Below the pieces are notes generated by a model that was not told where the DNA came from, did no database searches, and saw nothing but the letters and a program-made list of their open reading frames with translations. Position numbers and translations under genes: made by a program. 64,000 bases of DNA from Pyxidicoccus trucidator. Lineage in GTDB: Bacteria > Myxococcota > Myxococcia > Myxococcales > Myxococcaceae. The stretch lies in the NCBI RefSeq assembly GCF_010894435.1, contig NZ_JAAIXZ010000031.1:1-64000 (forward strand). The letters are read 5' to 3'. Of this stretch, positions 56,559-64,000 are shown in pieces. How positions within the stretch are numbered: the stretch's first letter is position 1; the number at the start of each line of letters is the position of its first letter.

Positions 56559-57296
56559 TCATCCCTTGCGATCAACCGTCGTCTGCTGATCGAGAAGGGT
56601 CAGCTGGCGCTCCTGGTGGGCCTTCAGCTTCCGGAACTCCTTCACGACCTTCGTCGGATAGCCGGCCATGAACTTCTTGCGGACCTCGGGCTTGGCGAGG
56701 ATGCGCCTGGCCAGCCCGGGGCCGGCGTTGTACGCGACGAGCGCCTTCTCCACGGTGCCGAAGCGCTGGATGAGGTCCGCCAGGTACGCGGTGCCCAGCA
56801 TGACGTTCGTCTCGGAGTCGAAGAGGTTGCTGGAGCGACCCAGCCGGTAGCCGGACTTGTCCGCCAGGTACTTGCCGGTGTCCGGCATCACCTGCATCAG
56901 CCCCATGGCCCCCACCCCGGAGACCGCGTAGTTGTTGAAGCTGCTCTCGCACTTGATGACCGCCACCACCAGCAGCGGGTCCACGTTGTTGCGCCGCGCC
57001 TCGCGGACGATGGTCACCGCCAGCCGGCGCTGCTGACGCTCCGGCAGGCCGGAGGCCTTCACCAGCTCGGCCACGCCCAGCCGCTCCGCCTCGCCGTAGT
57101 CCGCCTCGTCCTCGTACGCCTGCAGCTTCGCCAGGGCCGACTTCAGCTCGGCCTCACGCGCGGACAGCTGTGCGCGCAGCTCCATCACTTCCGGCGCCTC
57201 GCCCTGCGGCCCCTCCGGCACCTGCACCGGAAACGCAAAGGCCCCCGAGCCCACCAGCATCGCCGCCGTCGTCATCGCCACCGTCCAGCCCCGCAT
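56559..57296 (-). CDS. Small lytic transglycosylase (GH23, Slt/MltE-like)
   Basis: 245 residues. A signal peptide (MRGWTVAMTTAAMLVGSGAF) is followed by a coiled-coil stretch (about 35-75). A GH23 domain then carries catalytic Glu117 in IKCESSFNNYAVSGVGAMG, GLMQVMPDTG, and the late motif ALVAYNAGPG. It cleaves peptidoglycan strands in the periplasm. The ATG at 57296 is preferred because the signal peptide starts there with GGGGAGGG just upstream; the frame extends further without a signal. Divergent from the Lmo0937-like gene (286-bp gap, no other gene seen). Confidence 0.92.
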   Translation of the reverse strand: MRGWTVAMTTAAMLVGSGAFAFPVQVPEGPQGEAPEVMELRAQLSAREAELKSALAKLQAYEDEADYGEAERLGVAELVKASGLPERQQRRLAVTIVREARRNNVDPLLVVAVIKCESSFNNYAVSGVGAMGLMQVMPDTGKYLADKSGYRLGRSSNLFDSETNVMLGTAYLADLIQRFGTVEKALVAYNAGPGLARRILAKPEVRKKFMAGYPTKVVKEFRKLKAHQERQLTLLDQQTTVDRKG

Positions 57297-57517
57297 CCCG
57301 CCCTCCCCGGCGCCCACGCTTCCGCGCCCGCTGAACCTGCAACTCCAACCCAACTCCAACGCGATGGCGGCAAAGCAGGCGGCGTGCCATGCCCCTTTTC
57401 CTCCCTGCTCTCCTTAAGAGATCTCCACGCAAGGCGCGGAGGATGGCCCCGCGGGTCGGAAAAAATGCCCGGATGGGGCAGTGCGGTTCCCAACGTGAGG
57501 CTGTGAAAAGGACTGGG

Positions 57518-57546
57518 TTGACCCACCCGGTACCCGTTCCTAGCTT
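57518..57546 (+). promoter_or_regulatory. Sigma-70-type promoter of the Lmo0937-like/zinc-ribbon operon
   Basis: TTGACC (57518-57523), a 17-bp spacer and TAGCTT (57541-57546). The -35 box matches five of six consensus bases; the -10 is weaker. Expected start is near 57553, 30 nt before the GTG. Confidence 0.55.
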
Positions 57547-57582
57547 TGCCCGCGCCAGGGGTGTGAGGCGTGGAGGTGTGGC

Positions 57583-57741
57583 GTGTACTGGACGATGGGA
57601 ATGATCCTGCTGGTGTTGTGGGCGCTGGGGATGACCGCGGGCTCGACGGAGGGCTACTGGGTCCACCTGCTGCTGCTGTTCTCCTTCGTGGCCTTCCTGT
57701 TGGCGGTGGTGTCCCACGGCCGCAGGACGGCGACCTCATGA
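57583..57741 (+). CDS. Small Lmo0937-like membrane peptide
   Basis: 52 residues, start GTG (GGAGGT 6 bp upstream). The translation begins MYWTMGMILLVLWALGMTAG and has a second hydrophobic segment (WVHLLLLFSFVAFLLAVVS) before a basic end, so it is a two-helix membrane peptide. The WTxxxILLVLWxLG pattern and the central HLLL are those of the Lmo0937 family, often induced by stress. Its stop overlaps the zinc-ribbon gene start (ATGA), which supports it being a real gene. Confidence 0.75.
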   Translation: MYWTMGMILLVLWALGMTAGSTEGYWVHLLLLFSFVAFLLAVVSHGRRTATS

Positions 57742-58304
57742 GCGGAGGCGGCTTGGAAGTCACGGGCCTGGAGCTGCCCCGGGACACCGCGGGCTTCACG
57801 CGGCGCGAGTGCCCCAACTGCCAGCGCCCCTTCAAGATGCGGCCGGGCCCGTTCGACGCGCGCGCGGTGCTGCACAAGCTGCAGGCGTTCTACTCCTTCG
57901 AGAACGCGCACGAGGGTGAGGAGGGCCTGCCGCTGTGGCGCTGCCCCTACTGCGGCCAGCGGGCGGAGGCGGACTCCTTCCTCACCCCGGCGCAGCAGAC
58001 CCATCTGGAGTCCGTGGCGCGCGCCTGGGCCAACCACGTGCGCTACGAGCAGATGGCCCATGTCTCGCGCACGCTGTCACTCAACCCCCGGCCCACCTTC
58101 GTCGCGGTGGCCCCCGAGGCGCTGCCCGGTCCCATGGACCCGGAGGCGGACGAGCTGCTGCGCACCCTGCCCATGCTGTGCTGCGGGGAGGATTTGAAGG
58201 TGCTGTGGGACTGGGACCAGCCCCTCTACTGCCCCTACTGCGGCACGCGCCACGGCGGACTGAGCGGCCGCCAGCAGGTGCAGCTGCGCTTCATCCAGGA
58301 GTAG
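57738..58304 (+). CDS. Zinc-ribbon protein of unknown function
   Basis: 188 residues. Three CxxC knuckles are visible: ECPNCQRPFK (Cys25/28), RCPYCGQRA (near 72) and YCPYCGTRH (near 165), plus a CC pair in PMLCCGEDL, enough for at least two zinc ribbons. No enzyme motif is seen. It is translationally coupled to the membrane peptide upstream and precedes the HupE-like gene by 51 bp, so the three may form one transcript. A nucleic-acid or protein-binding role is a guess. Confidence 0.8.
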   Translation: MSGGGLEVTGLELPRDTAGFTRRECPNCQRPFKMRPGPFDARAVLHKLQAFYSFENAHEGEEGLPLWRCPYCGQRAEADSFLTPAQQTHLESVARAWANHVRYEQMAHVSRTLSLNPRPTFVAVAPEALPGPMDPEADELLRTLPMLCCGEDLKVLWDWDQPLYCPYCGTRHGGLSGRQQVQLRFIQE

Positions 58305-58355
58305 GCGGGCGGCCGGCGGTAGACGCCGGCCCGCCATGACGGCAGGCTGGAGGTC

Positions 58356-59471
58356 ATGACGAGGGCCTCCCCCCGGGTGGTGCTCGCGGCCCTGCTGCTG
58401 GTCGCGGGCGCGGCCTCCGCGCACGACGCCGACATCCTTTATTCGCAGGTCCGCCGCACCGCACCGGACGCCTCGAAGGGCGGGCTTCCGTCCGGGAGCC
58501 AGGCTTCGAGCCAGGCTTCGGAGGTGCGCCAGGTGCTCACGCTGACGGCGGGCACGCTCGGCCTGCTGCTGCCCGCCGACGCGGATGGTGACGGCACGGT
58601 GTCCCAGGCCGACCTGGAGTCGCGCCGCGCCGCGCTCGAGGTGGGCGTGTGGGATGCGCTGCCCCTCACCGCCGGCGGTCAGCCCTGCGCGCGCACCTCG
58701 CACTCCGCGCTGTTCCGGCAGACGTACGTGGAGCTGTCCGCCACCTTCACCTGCCCTCCGGGGCCGCTGCGGCAGACGTACACGGTGCTGTCGGTGCTAC
58801 CCGTGGGGTACCGGGTGATTCTCGGCAGCTCGCTCGACGGAGAGGTGCCCGGCGCGGTGTACGCCGACGCCGCGCAGCCGAGCGTGGCCATCCCCGGGCC
58901 GGGGGGCGGCTCACCCATCCGCGGCGTGGGCGCGTGGGTGCTGGAGGGCGTGCGCCACATCTTCGAGGGCGTGGACCACCTGACCTTCCTGCTGGCCGTG
59001 CTCCTGGTTGGCGGCGGGTGGAAGCGGGTGCTGCTGCTGGTGTCGTCGTTCACCGTCGCGCACTCCATCACCCTCGGGGCCACGGTGCTCGGCTGGGTGG
59101 CGCTGGACGGCGCCCGGGGCCGGTGGGTGGAGGCCGCCATCGCCGCCTCCATCATCTATATGGCGGTGGAGAACCTCGTCCTGCGCGAGCACCGCCACCG
59201 CGTCCTCGTCACCTTCCTCTTCGGGCTGATCCACGGCTTCGGCTTCGCGAGCGTGCTCGTCGGCTACGGGCTGGGCGACGCCGTGGTGCCGGCGCTGCTC
59301 GGCTTCAACGTCGGCGTGGAGCTGGGGCAGGCAGCGGTGGTGGCGGTGCTGCTGCCGGTGCTGCGCATGGTGCGCCGCCGGCCCGTGCTTCACGTGCGCA
59401 CCGTCCGCGCCGTGTCGGTGTGCATCCTTGCTGCTGGTGGGTACTGGATGTTCGAGCGGGCACTCGGTTGA
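58356..59471 (+). CDS. HupE/UreJ-type membrane protein with EF-hand-like loop
   Basis: 371 residues. A signal peptide (VVLAALLLVAGAASAHDADI) leads to a periplasmic domain of about 170 residues carrying a canonical EF-hand-like calcium loop DADGDGTVSQADLE. The C-terminal half has about six membrane helices with the conserved His motifs of HupE/UreJ_2 proteins: HIFEGVDHLTFLLA, FTVAHSITLGA, GLIHGFGFASVL. The family is linked to nickel or other metal transport, but no hydrogenase or urease gene is nearby. The GGAGG Shine-Dalgarno is very close (2 nt) to the ATG, so a start slightly downstream (GTG 58377) is possible. Confidence 0.85.
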   Translation: MTRASPRVVLAALLLVAGAASAHDADILYSQVRRTAPDASKGGLPSGSQASSQASEVRQVLTLTAGTLGLLLPADADGDGTVSQADLESRRAALEVGVWDALPLTAGGQPCARTSHSALFRQTYVELSATFTCPPGPLRQTYTVLSVLPVGYRVILGSSLDGEVPGAVYADAAQPSVAIPGPGGGSPIRGVGAWVLEGVRHIFEGVDHLTFLLAVLLVGGGWKRVLLLVSSFTVAHSITLGATVLGWVALDGARGRWVEAAIAASIIYMAVENLVLREHRHRVLVTFLFGLIHGFGFASVLVGYGLGDAVVPALLGFNVGVELGQAAVVAVLLPVLRMVRRRPVLHVRTVRAVSVCILAAGGYWMFERALG

Positions 59472-59529
59472 ATCCGGCCGTGGGCGTCCCTACGTTGCCG
59501 GCATAGAGGGTAGGGAACGGGGGACGTCA

Positions 59530-60003
59530 ATGGGTGCGAGGCATACCCGGCTGGCCGCTGCGCTGGCCGCCGCATGGGAGGCGGAGGTCGTCTCCGCTCG
59601 GCGGATGACAGCGCTGGCGGAGCGCATCGGAGACGCGCGAGTGAGGGCGCGGCTGATGGTGCTGGCCGCGTTCTGCCGAGCGCACGCCTCGCGCCTGCTG
59701 GCCCGGCTGGCGGCGCTGGGGCGGGGGCCGCTGCCCGTCCCGCCGGAAGACATCGAGCTGGACGCGGACACGATTCTCGAGCTGCGTCGCGAGGGCTGCT
59801 TCGCCCGCGCCTCCGCCGCCCGCTATGAGACGACGGCCGAGCTGGCCCGCCAGCAGGCGGACCTCTCCTCCGCCTGGGTGTGTGAGCTCAACCGCACCGA
59901 GGAGCAGGACCGCGCCCGGGAGCTGCTCGCCCTGGCCGAGGGCGCCCTGGCCGCCGTCATGCACAGCACCTCGTCGGGCGTCGACGCTCCCGCCAGCTCC
60001 TGA
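59530..60003 (+). CDS. Helical hypothetical protein
   Basis: 157 residues, Ala/Arg/Glu-rich and predicted all-alpha, with four helices (for example MTALAERIGDARVRARLMVL, ASAARYETTAELARQQADLS). No family is recognised. The helix count, length and pattern of His/Glu within helices would allow a ferritin-like bundle, but paired ExxH metal motifs are not seen. ATG with GGGGGAC upstream. Stands alone between the HupE-like gene and a hairpin. Confidence 0.7.
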   Translation: MGARHTRLAAALAAAWEAEVVSARRMTALAERIGDARVRARLMVLAAFCRAHASRLLARLAALGRGPLPVPPEDIELDADTILELRREGCFARASAARYETTAELARQQADLSSAWVCELNRTEEQDRARELLALAEGALAAVMHSTSSGVDAPASS

Positions 60004-60019
60004 AGGGTGGCGGGGTAGG

Positions 60020-60036
60020 GGGCGCCCCAGGCGCCC
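60020..60036 (+). terminator. Short GC hairpin after the helical hypothetical gene
   Basis: GGGCGCC and GGCGCCC pair across a 3-nt loop, 17 bp after the stop. A 20-nt sequence around it (CGGGGTAGGG...GCGCCCCAGGC) recurs near 61811. No U-tract. Confidence 0.4.
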
Positions 60037-60134
60037 GCCTGATCCTGAAGGGGGCCTCCATTCCGGGAGGAACCCCGTCGTTTGCTCGCTCTCCCGGTGA
60101 CAGTCCCCGCGCGTTGGGCGTAGAAACACCGCCC

Positions 60135-60905
60135 ATGGCGAAGGAGACCTACAACGACCTCATCTTCCAACTGGGCGACCTGGCGCGTGACAGGCTGCCT
60201 GGCAAGCCCAACTGCCCTCGCTCCATGGACCGTGTCTACCGCGCCGAGGAGGCGGTGGTGACGCGCCGGGACGAGCTGGCGGGGCTCGAGCAGGAGATGA
60301 ACGACGAGGACGGGGCCTGGCAGGACTTCCAGGCCCAGCAGGCCGAGGAGCGGACCGGGCACCAGGCCATCGTGAAGAAGTGGAAGAAGGCCGTGGACGC
60401 CATCGAAGGCAAGGTGAAGGACCTGCGCAAGCTGCTGTCCACCCGCCGCGCCGAGCTGCGCTACGCCCAGGACGGCCTCCTGAAGCTCGAGCAGAAGATC
60501 AAGGACATGGAGCTGACGGGCCAGGAGATCGGAAAGATCGACGTGGCCCGCACCAACCTCAAGAAGAACCGGCTCGCGCAGATGCGCCTGGGCCGCGAGG
60601 TGGAGGACCTGGAGGTCCGCCTGTCCACCGCCCTCACCCCGCTGCCCGGTCAGCCCGGCGCCGCCGGCATCCTGGCGCACAAGCGCCTGCTGGAGATGGA
60701 GGACGAGGAGGAGGCGCGCAAGCTGGATCACGAGCAGCGGATGGCGGAGCTCGACCAGGCAATCGTCACCCACGAGGAACAGGTAAAAGCCGCGGAGGAT
60801 TATCTCGACCAGGCGCTGTTCCTGCTCGGCGAGGACGTGTACGCGCAGCGCATCCCGGATGCGCAGCTCGCCCCGTTCTACCCGCGGCTTGATCGCGCTC
60901 AGTGA
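60135..60905 (+). CDS. Coiled-coil hypothetical protein
   Basis: 256 residues, highly charged. A short N-terminal segment (MAKETYNDLIFQLGDLARDR) leads to an extended coiled coil (about 40-165), a Pro/Gly hinge (TPLPGQPGAAG), and a second coiled coil (about 190-240). The end is EDVYAQRIPDAQLAPFYPRL. No catalytic motif is seen. ATG at 60135 is used; the frame opens at TTG 60114 but neither has a clear Shine-Dalgarno. Located 22 bp before the rplC promoter, so unlikely to depend on it. Function unknown. Confidence 0.8.
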   Translation: MAKETYNDLIFQLGDLARDRLPGKPNCPRSMDRVYRAEEAVVTRRDELAGLEQEMNDEDGAWQDFQAQQAEERTGHQAIVKKWKKAVDAIEGKVKDLRKLLSTRRAELRYAQDGLLKLEQKIKDMELTGQEIGKIDVARTNLKKNRLAQMRLGREVEDLEVRLSTALTPLPGQPGAAGILAHKRLLEMEDEEEARKLDHEQRMAELDQAIVTHEEQVKAAEDYLDQALFLLGEDVYAQRIPDAQLAPFYPRLDRAQ

Positions 60906-60927
60906 GGGCGTACCCCGCCCGGAGTGC

Positions 60928-60955
60928 TTGACGTGCGGGGCGCGTCTGCTACATT
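60928..60955 (+). promoter_or_regulatory. Sigma-70-type promoter of rplC
   Basis: TTGACG (60928-60933), a 16-bp spacer and TACATT (60950-60955) lie 22 bp after the coiled-coil gene. Expected start near 60962 gives an 88-nt leader with a T-rich stretch before the GTG start of rplC. Confidence 0.65.
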
Positions 60956-61049
60956 GCGCCGCTTCCTGGCGACCGCGGGGACGCGAGCAGTCCAGGCCAT
61001 TGATTTTCTTGGGTTTTTCCGCGCCACGCGCGCTGGCAGTGAGGACGAC

Positions 61050-61721
61050 GTGAAGGGTCTGATTGGCAAGAAGGTTGGGATGACCCAGGTGTTCAACGAG
61101 GAGGGCAACCTCGTCCCGGTCACCGTTATCGATGTGGGCACCTGCCAGGTGGTGGGCAAGCGCACCCCGGAGAAGGATCAGTACTCCGCGGTGACGCTCG
61201 GCTTTGGTGAGATCCGCGAGAAGATCCTCACCCTGCCGGAGCGGGGCTTCTTCAAGAAGGCCAACGTTCCCTACCGCCGCCACCTGAAGGAGTTCCGCGT
61301 GACGCCGGAGGAGGCTGCCTCCTTCAACGTTGGCGACGCCCTCAAGGCGGACATGTTCTCCAAGGGCGAGCTCGTGGACGTCACGGGCATCAGCAAGGGC
61401 CGCGGCTTCTCCGGCGTCATGCGCCGCTGGAGCTTCAAGGGCTCGCAGACCAAGACGCACGGTACGCACGAGTATCAGCGTCACCCGGGCGCCATCGGTC
61501 AGCGTAAGACGCCTGGCCGTACCTACCCGAACAAGAAGATGCCCGGTCACTTCGGCGTGGATCAGATCACCACCCAGAACCTGACCGTCGTCGGCATCGA
61601 CGTGGAGAAGGGCCTCATCCTCGTGAAGGGCGCCGTCGCCGGCCACAACAACGCCGTCGTCTACGTCCGCCCGAGCATCAAGGCGGCCATGCGCGCGCAG
61701 CACAAGGCCGCGCGCGGCTAG
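61050..61721 (+). CDS. rplC: 50S ribosomal protein L3
   Basis: 223 residues, GTG start with AGGA 4 bp upstream, beginning MKGLIGKKVGMTQVF. The conserved core AIGQRKTPGRTYPNKKMPGH and VEKGLILVKGAVAGHNN match bacterial L3, an early assembly protein at the peptidyl-transferase side of the 50S subunit. Length is a little above the E. coli 209 residues. In most bacteria rplC follows rpsJ and precedes rplD in the S10 operon; here it is alone, with its own promoter and a terminator-like hairpin. Nothing suggests decay, so it should be functional. Confidence 0.97.
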   Translation: MKGLIGKKVGMTQVFNEEGNLVPVTVIDVGTCQVVGKRTPEKDQYSAVTLGFGEIREKILTLPERGFFKKANVPYRRHLKEFRVTPEEAASFNVGDALKADMFSKGELVDVTGISKGRGFSGVMRRWSFKGSQTKTHGTHEYQRHPGAIGQRKTPGRTYPNKKMPGHFGVDQITTQNLTVVGIDVEKGLILVKGAVAGHNNAVVYVRPSIKAAMRAQHKAARG

Positions 61722-62123
61722 TTCGCCCCGAGCGTCCTGAAGTCCAGGCGCTCCTGACGCCCCGCCTCCGGGCCCGACTCGTCGGGCATCCGGGCGGGGC
61801 GTCCGCTTTGCGGGGTAGGGCGCCCCAGGCCGTGAGGACCTCCGAGGTGGGGAAGGGTGTGCCCTCTCGTGGGTCCTTTCGTTCCCCATTGCCACGGCCG
61901 TGTCACCGCGGGGGCGGGAAACGTTGACCGGTGGGCGCCCGGGAGCAGGCGTGGGTGAAAAGAATTCAGACTCCGCGCCATCGTGGCTTGTCGGTCGTGG
62001 CGGCCGTGTGCACATGGATGCGCCACGAAGGGGCCTGATCGTCGGGTGACGCAGGCGCCCGGGATGGGGGAGGCTTCCCATCTCCCGCACACGGCGGCCC
62101 ACCCCACGGGCCGGGCAGGAACC
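61722..62123. other. 402-bp intergenic region between rplC and beta-barrel genes
   Basis: Holds the rplC terminator-like structure and then about 300 bp with no gene and no assignable core promoter for the beta-barrel genes (a TTGACC at 61924 has no matching -10). A 20-nt segment at 61811-61830 repeats one near 60011. Confidence 0.6.
61756..61803 (+). terminator. Two-tier hairpin after rplC
   Basis: GACGCCCCGCC (61756-61766) and GGCGGGGCGTC (61793-61803) form a perfect 11-bp stem enclosing an inner GCCCGAC/GTCGGGC stem. It begins 34 bp after the rplC stop. No U-tract, but the structure is very stable. Confidence 0.65.
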
Positions 62124-62948
62124 ATGAACGCACGCACGCTCCGCGTCTTTGCTTCGTTGGCCATGTCGCTGGCGGCGCCAGTCGCCGTGGCGCAGGCCGA
62201 CGATGAGAAGGTCCTCGACAATGTCGTCGTCCGCAACCGGCTGTTCGAGCCCGGAGGGCAGCTGGAGCTGTCCCTGGGCGTCGGCCTGCCGGTGCAGACG
62301 CACCTGACGGCGCACTACTTCTTCAACGCGGGCGTCGCCTACAACGTCTTCGACACCTTCGCGATTGAGGCGCGCGCCGGGTACGCGGCCAGCCGCCACA
62401 CCGGGCTCGCGCGCTCCATCTCCGAGAGCTTCCTGGACCGCGAGGACAAGCGAATCACCGACGAGCTCGAGGACCTCTGGGAGATGAACCTCCACGGCGT
62501 GGCCGGCGTCCGGTGGGCTCCCATCTACGGGAAGCTCAGCCTGCTGTCCGACCTGCCGGCCCACTTCCAGGCGTACGTCTGGGCGGGCGGCGGGCTCGGC
62601 TCCTTCCAGCGCAACTCCGTCATCCAGTGCAGCCAGGTGGTGGACCGGGAGCTGGGCATCTGTGACGACCGCTCGGTGCCGGAGGACCGGGGCTCCGCCA
62701 ATCAGGACTTCTGGGTGAAGGAGACGCGGGTGGCCCCGGTGGTGTCCGCCGCGGTGGGCTTCCGCTTCTTCGTCCTGGGCAAGCACGGCGTGCGGCTGGA
62801 GCTGCGCGACTGGATGTTCCGCGACGCCTACCGCGTCAACCTGCAGCGCGACGACTGGGAGGCGGGGCTCGAGACGGGGGAGCCCGCGCCGAGCCCCGGC
62901 TTCACGCACCTGGTGCAGTTCGACCTTGGCTACACCTTCTCCTTCTAG
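62124..62948 (+). CDS. Outer-membrane beta-barrel protein (myxobacterial type)
   Basis: 274 residues. A signal peptide (MNARTLRVFASLAMSLAAPV, cleavage near AVA-QA) precedes alternating beta-strand sequence with aromatic girdles (LELSLGVGLPVQTHLTAHYF, VRWAPIYGKLSLL, VGFRFFVLG). It ends in LVQFDLGYTFSF, the C-terminal aromatic signature recognised by the BamA machinery. The plan matches the myxobacterial outer-membrane barrel family that includes GltA/GltB of the gliding apparatus, but orthology to those cannot be decided here. Twelve bp upstream of a second barrel gene; likely one operon. Confidence 0.85.
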   Translation: MNARTLRVFASLAMSLAAPVAVAQADDEKVLDNVVVRNRLFEPGGQLELSLGVGLPVQTHLTAHYFFNAGVAYNVFDTFAIEARAGYAASRHTGLARSISESFLDREDKRITDELEDLWEMNLHGVAGVRWAPIYGKLSLLSDLPAHFQAYVWAGGGLGSFQRNSVIQCSQVVDRELGICDDRSVPEDRGSANQDFWVKETRVAPVVSAAVGFRFFVLGKHGVRLELRDWMFRDAYRVNLQRDDWEAGLETGEPAPSPGFTHLVQFDLGYTFSF

Positions 62949-62960
62949 GTCCTCCTGACT

Positions 62961-64000
62961 ATGCGACCCATCCTCTCCCTCGCGCTCCTCGTCGCCGCGC
63001 CGGCTATCGCGCTCGCGCAGTCGACGCCCGTGCCCGCGCCCGGCGCGGAGACGTCCGTGCCGCCGCCGCCCGCGCAGGCCCAGCCGAAGCCGGAGGCCCC
63101 CGCGCCGCCCGCCTCGCGCCCGGACCCCGTCGTGCCCGAGGAGGCCCCGGAGCCCGCGCCCGAGCCCACCTCGGCCGAGGCGCCCGCGCCCGAGTCCACC
63201 CCGGAGGAGACGCCGGTGGTGGCCCAGCCCCAGCCCACGGAGCCCGAGGCGCCCGCGACGCCGGACGACGCGCCCGTGCTGGCCGCCGAGGCCCCGCGCA
63301 CCACCGAGGCGCAGCAGCAGCGGCTGGTGCACGGCGCGCCGCTCTACAACCCGAACGTGTCGGTGCACATCGTCCAGAAGAAGCGCTTCGCGGACGAGGG
63401 CCGTCACGAGCTGGCGCTCTTCCCGGCGACGGTGCAGGTGAACGGCAAGTACACCAACCACGCCGGCTCGGCGCTCCAGTACGTCTACCACCTGCAGGAG
63501 AACTTCGCGTTCCAGGTGACGGGCCAGTACAACTGGTACTCGAACGAGAGCGGCTTCAACCTGGAGCTCATCGACAAGGTCCGTGAGCAGGCGCAGGCGG
63601 CCTCGTCGCTGCTGCTGGTGTGGGGCGCGCAGGCGGGCGTGGAGGTGACGCCCCTCTACGGCAAGTTCGCCTTCCTCAACGACTCGCTGGCGCAGTTCAG
63701 CGTGGTGCTCAGCGGCGGCGCGGGCATCGGCGCCACGCGCCACCTCATCCGCCCGGAAGTCGCCAACGAGGTGGACGGCCAGTCCTTCACCGTCCCGGCG
63801 CGCTTCGGGGACACCGGCAACAAGTTCCTCGGCTCGGTGGGCGGCGGCTTCCGCCTCCAGTTCGGCGAGTCGTACGCGCTGCGCATGGAGGTGCGCGACC
63901 TCATCTACACCGCCCGCGTGGACAAGGTGGACGGGTGCAACCTGGCGGACTTCGAGGCGCTGGAGGCGGCGCGCGCGAGCAACCAGGACTTCGCCTCGCT
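62961..64000 (+). CDS. Second outer-membrane beta-barrel protein with Pro-rich linker (partial)
   Basis: About 346 codons are in the window; the end lies beyond it. A signal peptide (MRPILSLALLVAAPAIALAQ) is followed by a roughly 95-residue Pro/Ala/Glu-rich acidic segment, then beta-strand-rich sequence (HELALFPATVQVNGKYTNHA, FAFQVTGQYNWYSN, GVEVTPLYGKFAFL, LRMEVRDLIYTARV) similar in plan to the preceding barrel. The linker probably spans the periplasm or contacts peptidoglycan. Start codon 12 bp after the upstream stop suggests co-transcription and a shared complex. Confidence 0.85.
   Translation, partial: MRPILSLALLVAAPAIALAQSTPVPAPGAETSVPPPPAQAQPKPEAPAPPASRPDPVVPEEAPEPAPEPTSAEAPAPESTPEETPVVAQPQPTEPEAPATPDDAPVLAAEAPRTTEAQQQRLVHGAPLYNPNVSVHIVQKKRFADEGRHELALFPATVQVNGKYTNHAGSALQYVYHLQENFAFQVTGQYNWYSNESGFNLELIDKVREQAQAASSLLLVWGAQAGVEVTPLYGKFAFLNDSLAQFSVVLSGGAGIGATRHLIRPEVANEVDGQSFTVPARFGDTGNKFLGSVGGGFRLQFGESYALRMEVRDLIYTARVDKVDGCNLADFEALEAARASNQDFAS

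Noticed and set aside
59823..63743. 1,306-residue minus-strand open frame
   Set aside because: It runs antisense through several clearly real genes including rplC and both barrel genes, with no recognisable domain.

Overview
The window is high-GC chromosomal DNA from a myxobacterium, most likely Myxococcaceae (Myxococcus, Corallococcus or Pyxidicoccus). This rests on the strong third-position GC bias (long open frames on the non-coding strands), frequent GTG/TTG starts, many 4-bp ATGA/GTGA gene overlaps, an RpoH-like alternative sigma factor of the kind these bacteria amplify, cysteine-rich lipoproteins, and tandem outer-membrane beta-barrel genes. No tRNA, rRNA, IS element, prophage or CRISPR array was seen.

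The left half (1-30.6 kb, minus strand) is the core of a nonribosomal peptide cluster. A single 28.8-kb gene encodes a 9,594-residue, nine-module synthetase (C-A-PCP x 9). It has no epimerase, methyltransferase or thioesterase domain. It overlaps by 4 bp a SyrD/PvdE-type peptide ABC exporter, and a further synthetase begins 58 bp downstream and runs off the window. The first module starts with a condensation domain, so the product is probably N-acylated. Specificity residues read by eye give Ser - aromatic-like - Val - Pro-like - Val - aromatic-like - aromatic-like - Gly - aromatic-like, to be extended by the next protein. Modules 2-6 are mirror-symmetric around the Pro-like module 4, and modules 2 and 6 look like a recent duplication. 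An orphan membrane histidine kinase lies upstream, separated by a 517-bp control region holding an 18-bp perfect palindrome.

The right half (31-64 kb) is housekeeping and regulatory DNA. In order: a large and a small lytic transglycosylase (33.5 and 56.6 kb), a cold-shock protein with an intrinsic terminator, selA overlapping an HNH nuclease gene, and a Cys-rich surface lipoprotein. Then come a MinD-like ATPase with a degenerate J-domain/RodZ-type HTH partner, a small conserved protein, and an RluA-family pseudouridine synthase. A HEAT-repeat protein and a degenerate HD-GYP protein follow; they share an N-terminal domain. Next are a Bor-like lipoprotein and an OPT transporter. An RpoH-like sigma factor follows, preceded by a textbook sigma-54 promoter and an enhancer-like palindrome. 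Then come a moxR-DUF58-transglutaminase operon, a STAS protein, an Lmo0937-like peptide with a zinc-ribbon protein, a HupE/UreJ-type membrane protein with an EF-hand-like loop, and a stand-alone rplC with its own promoter. Two outer-membrane beta-barrel genes close the window, the last truncated by its edge.

The strongest leads are the symmetric nine-module synthetase, the sigma-54-to-sigma-32-type cascade at 51.6 kb, the paired HEAT/HD proteins with a shared input domain, the MinD/J-HTH pair, and a 70-nt candidate three-way-junction element at 56.4 kb.
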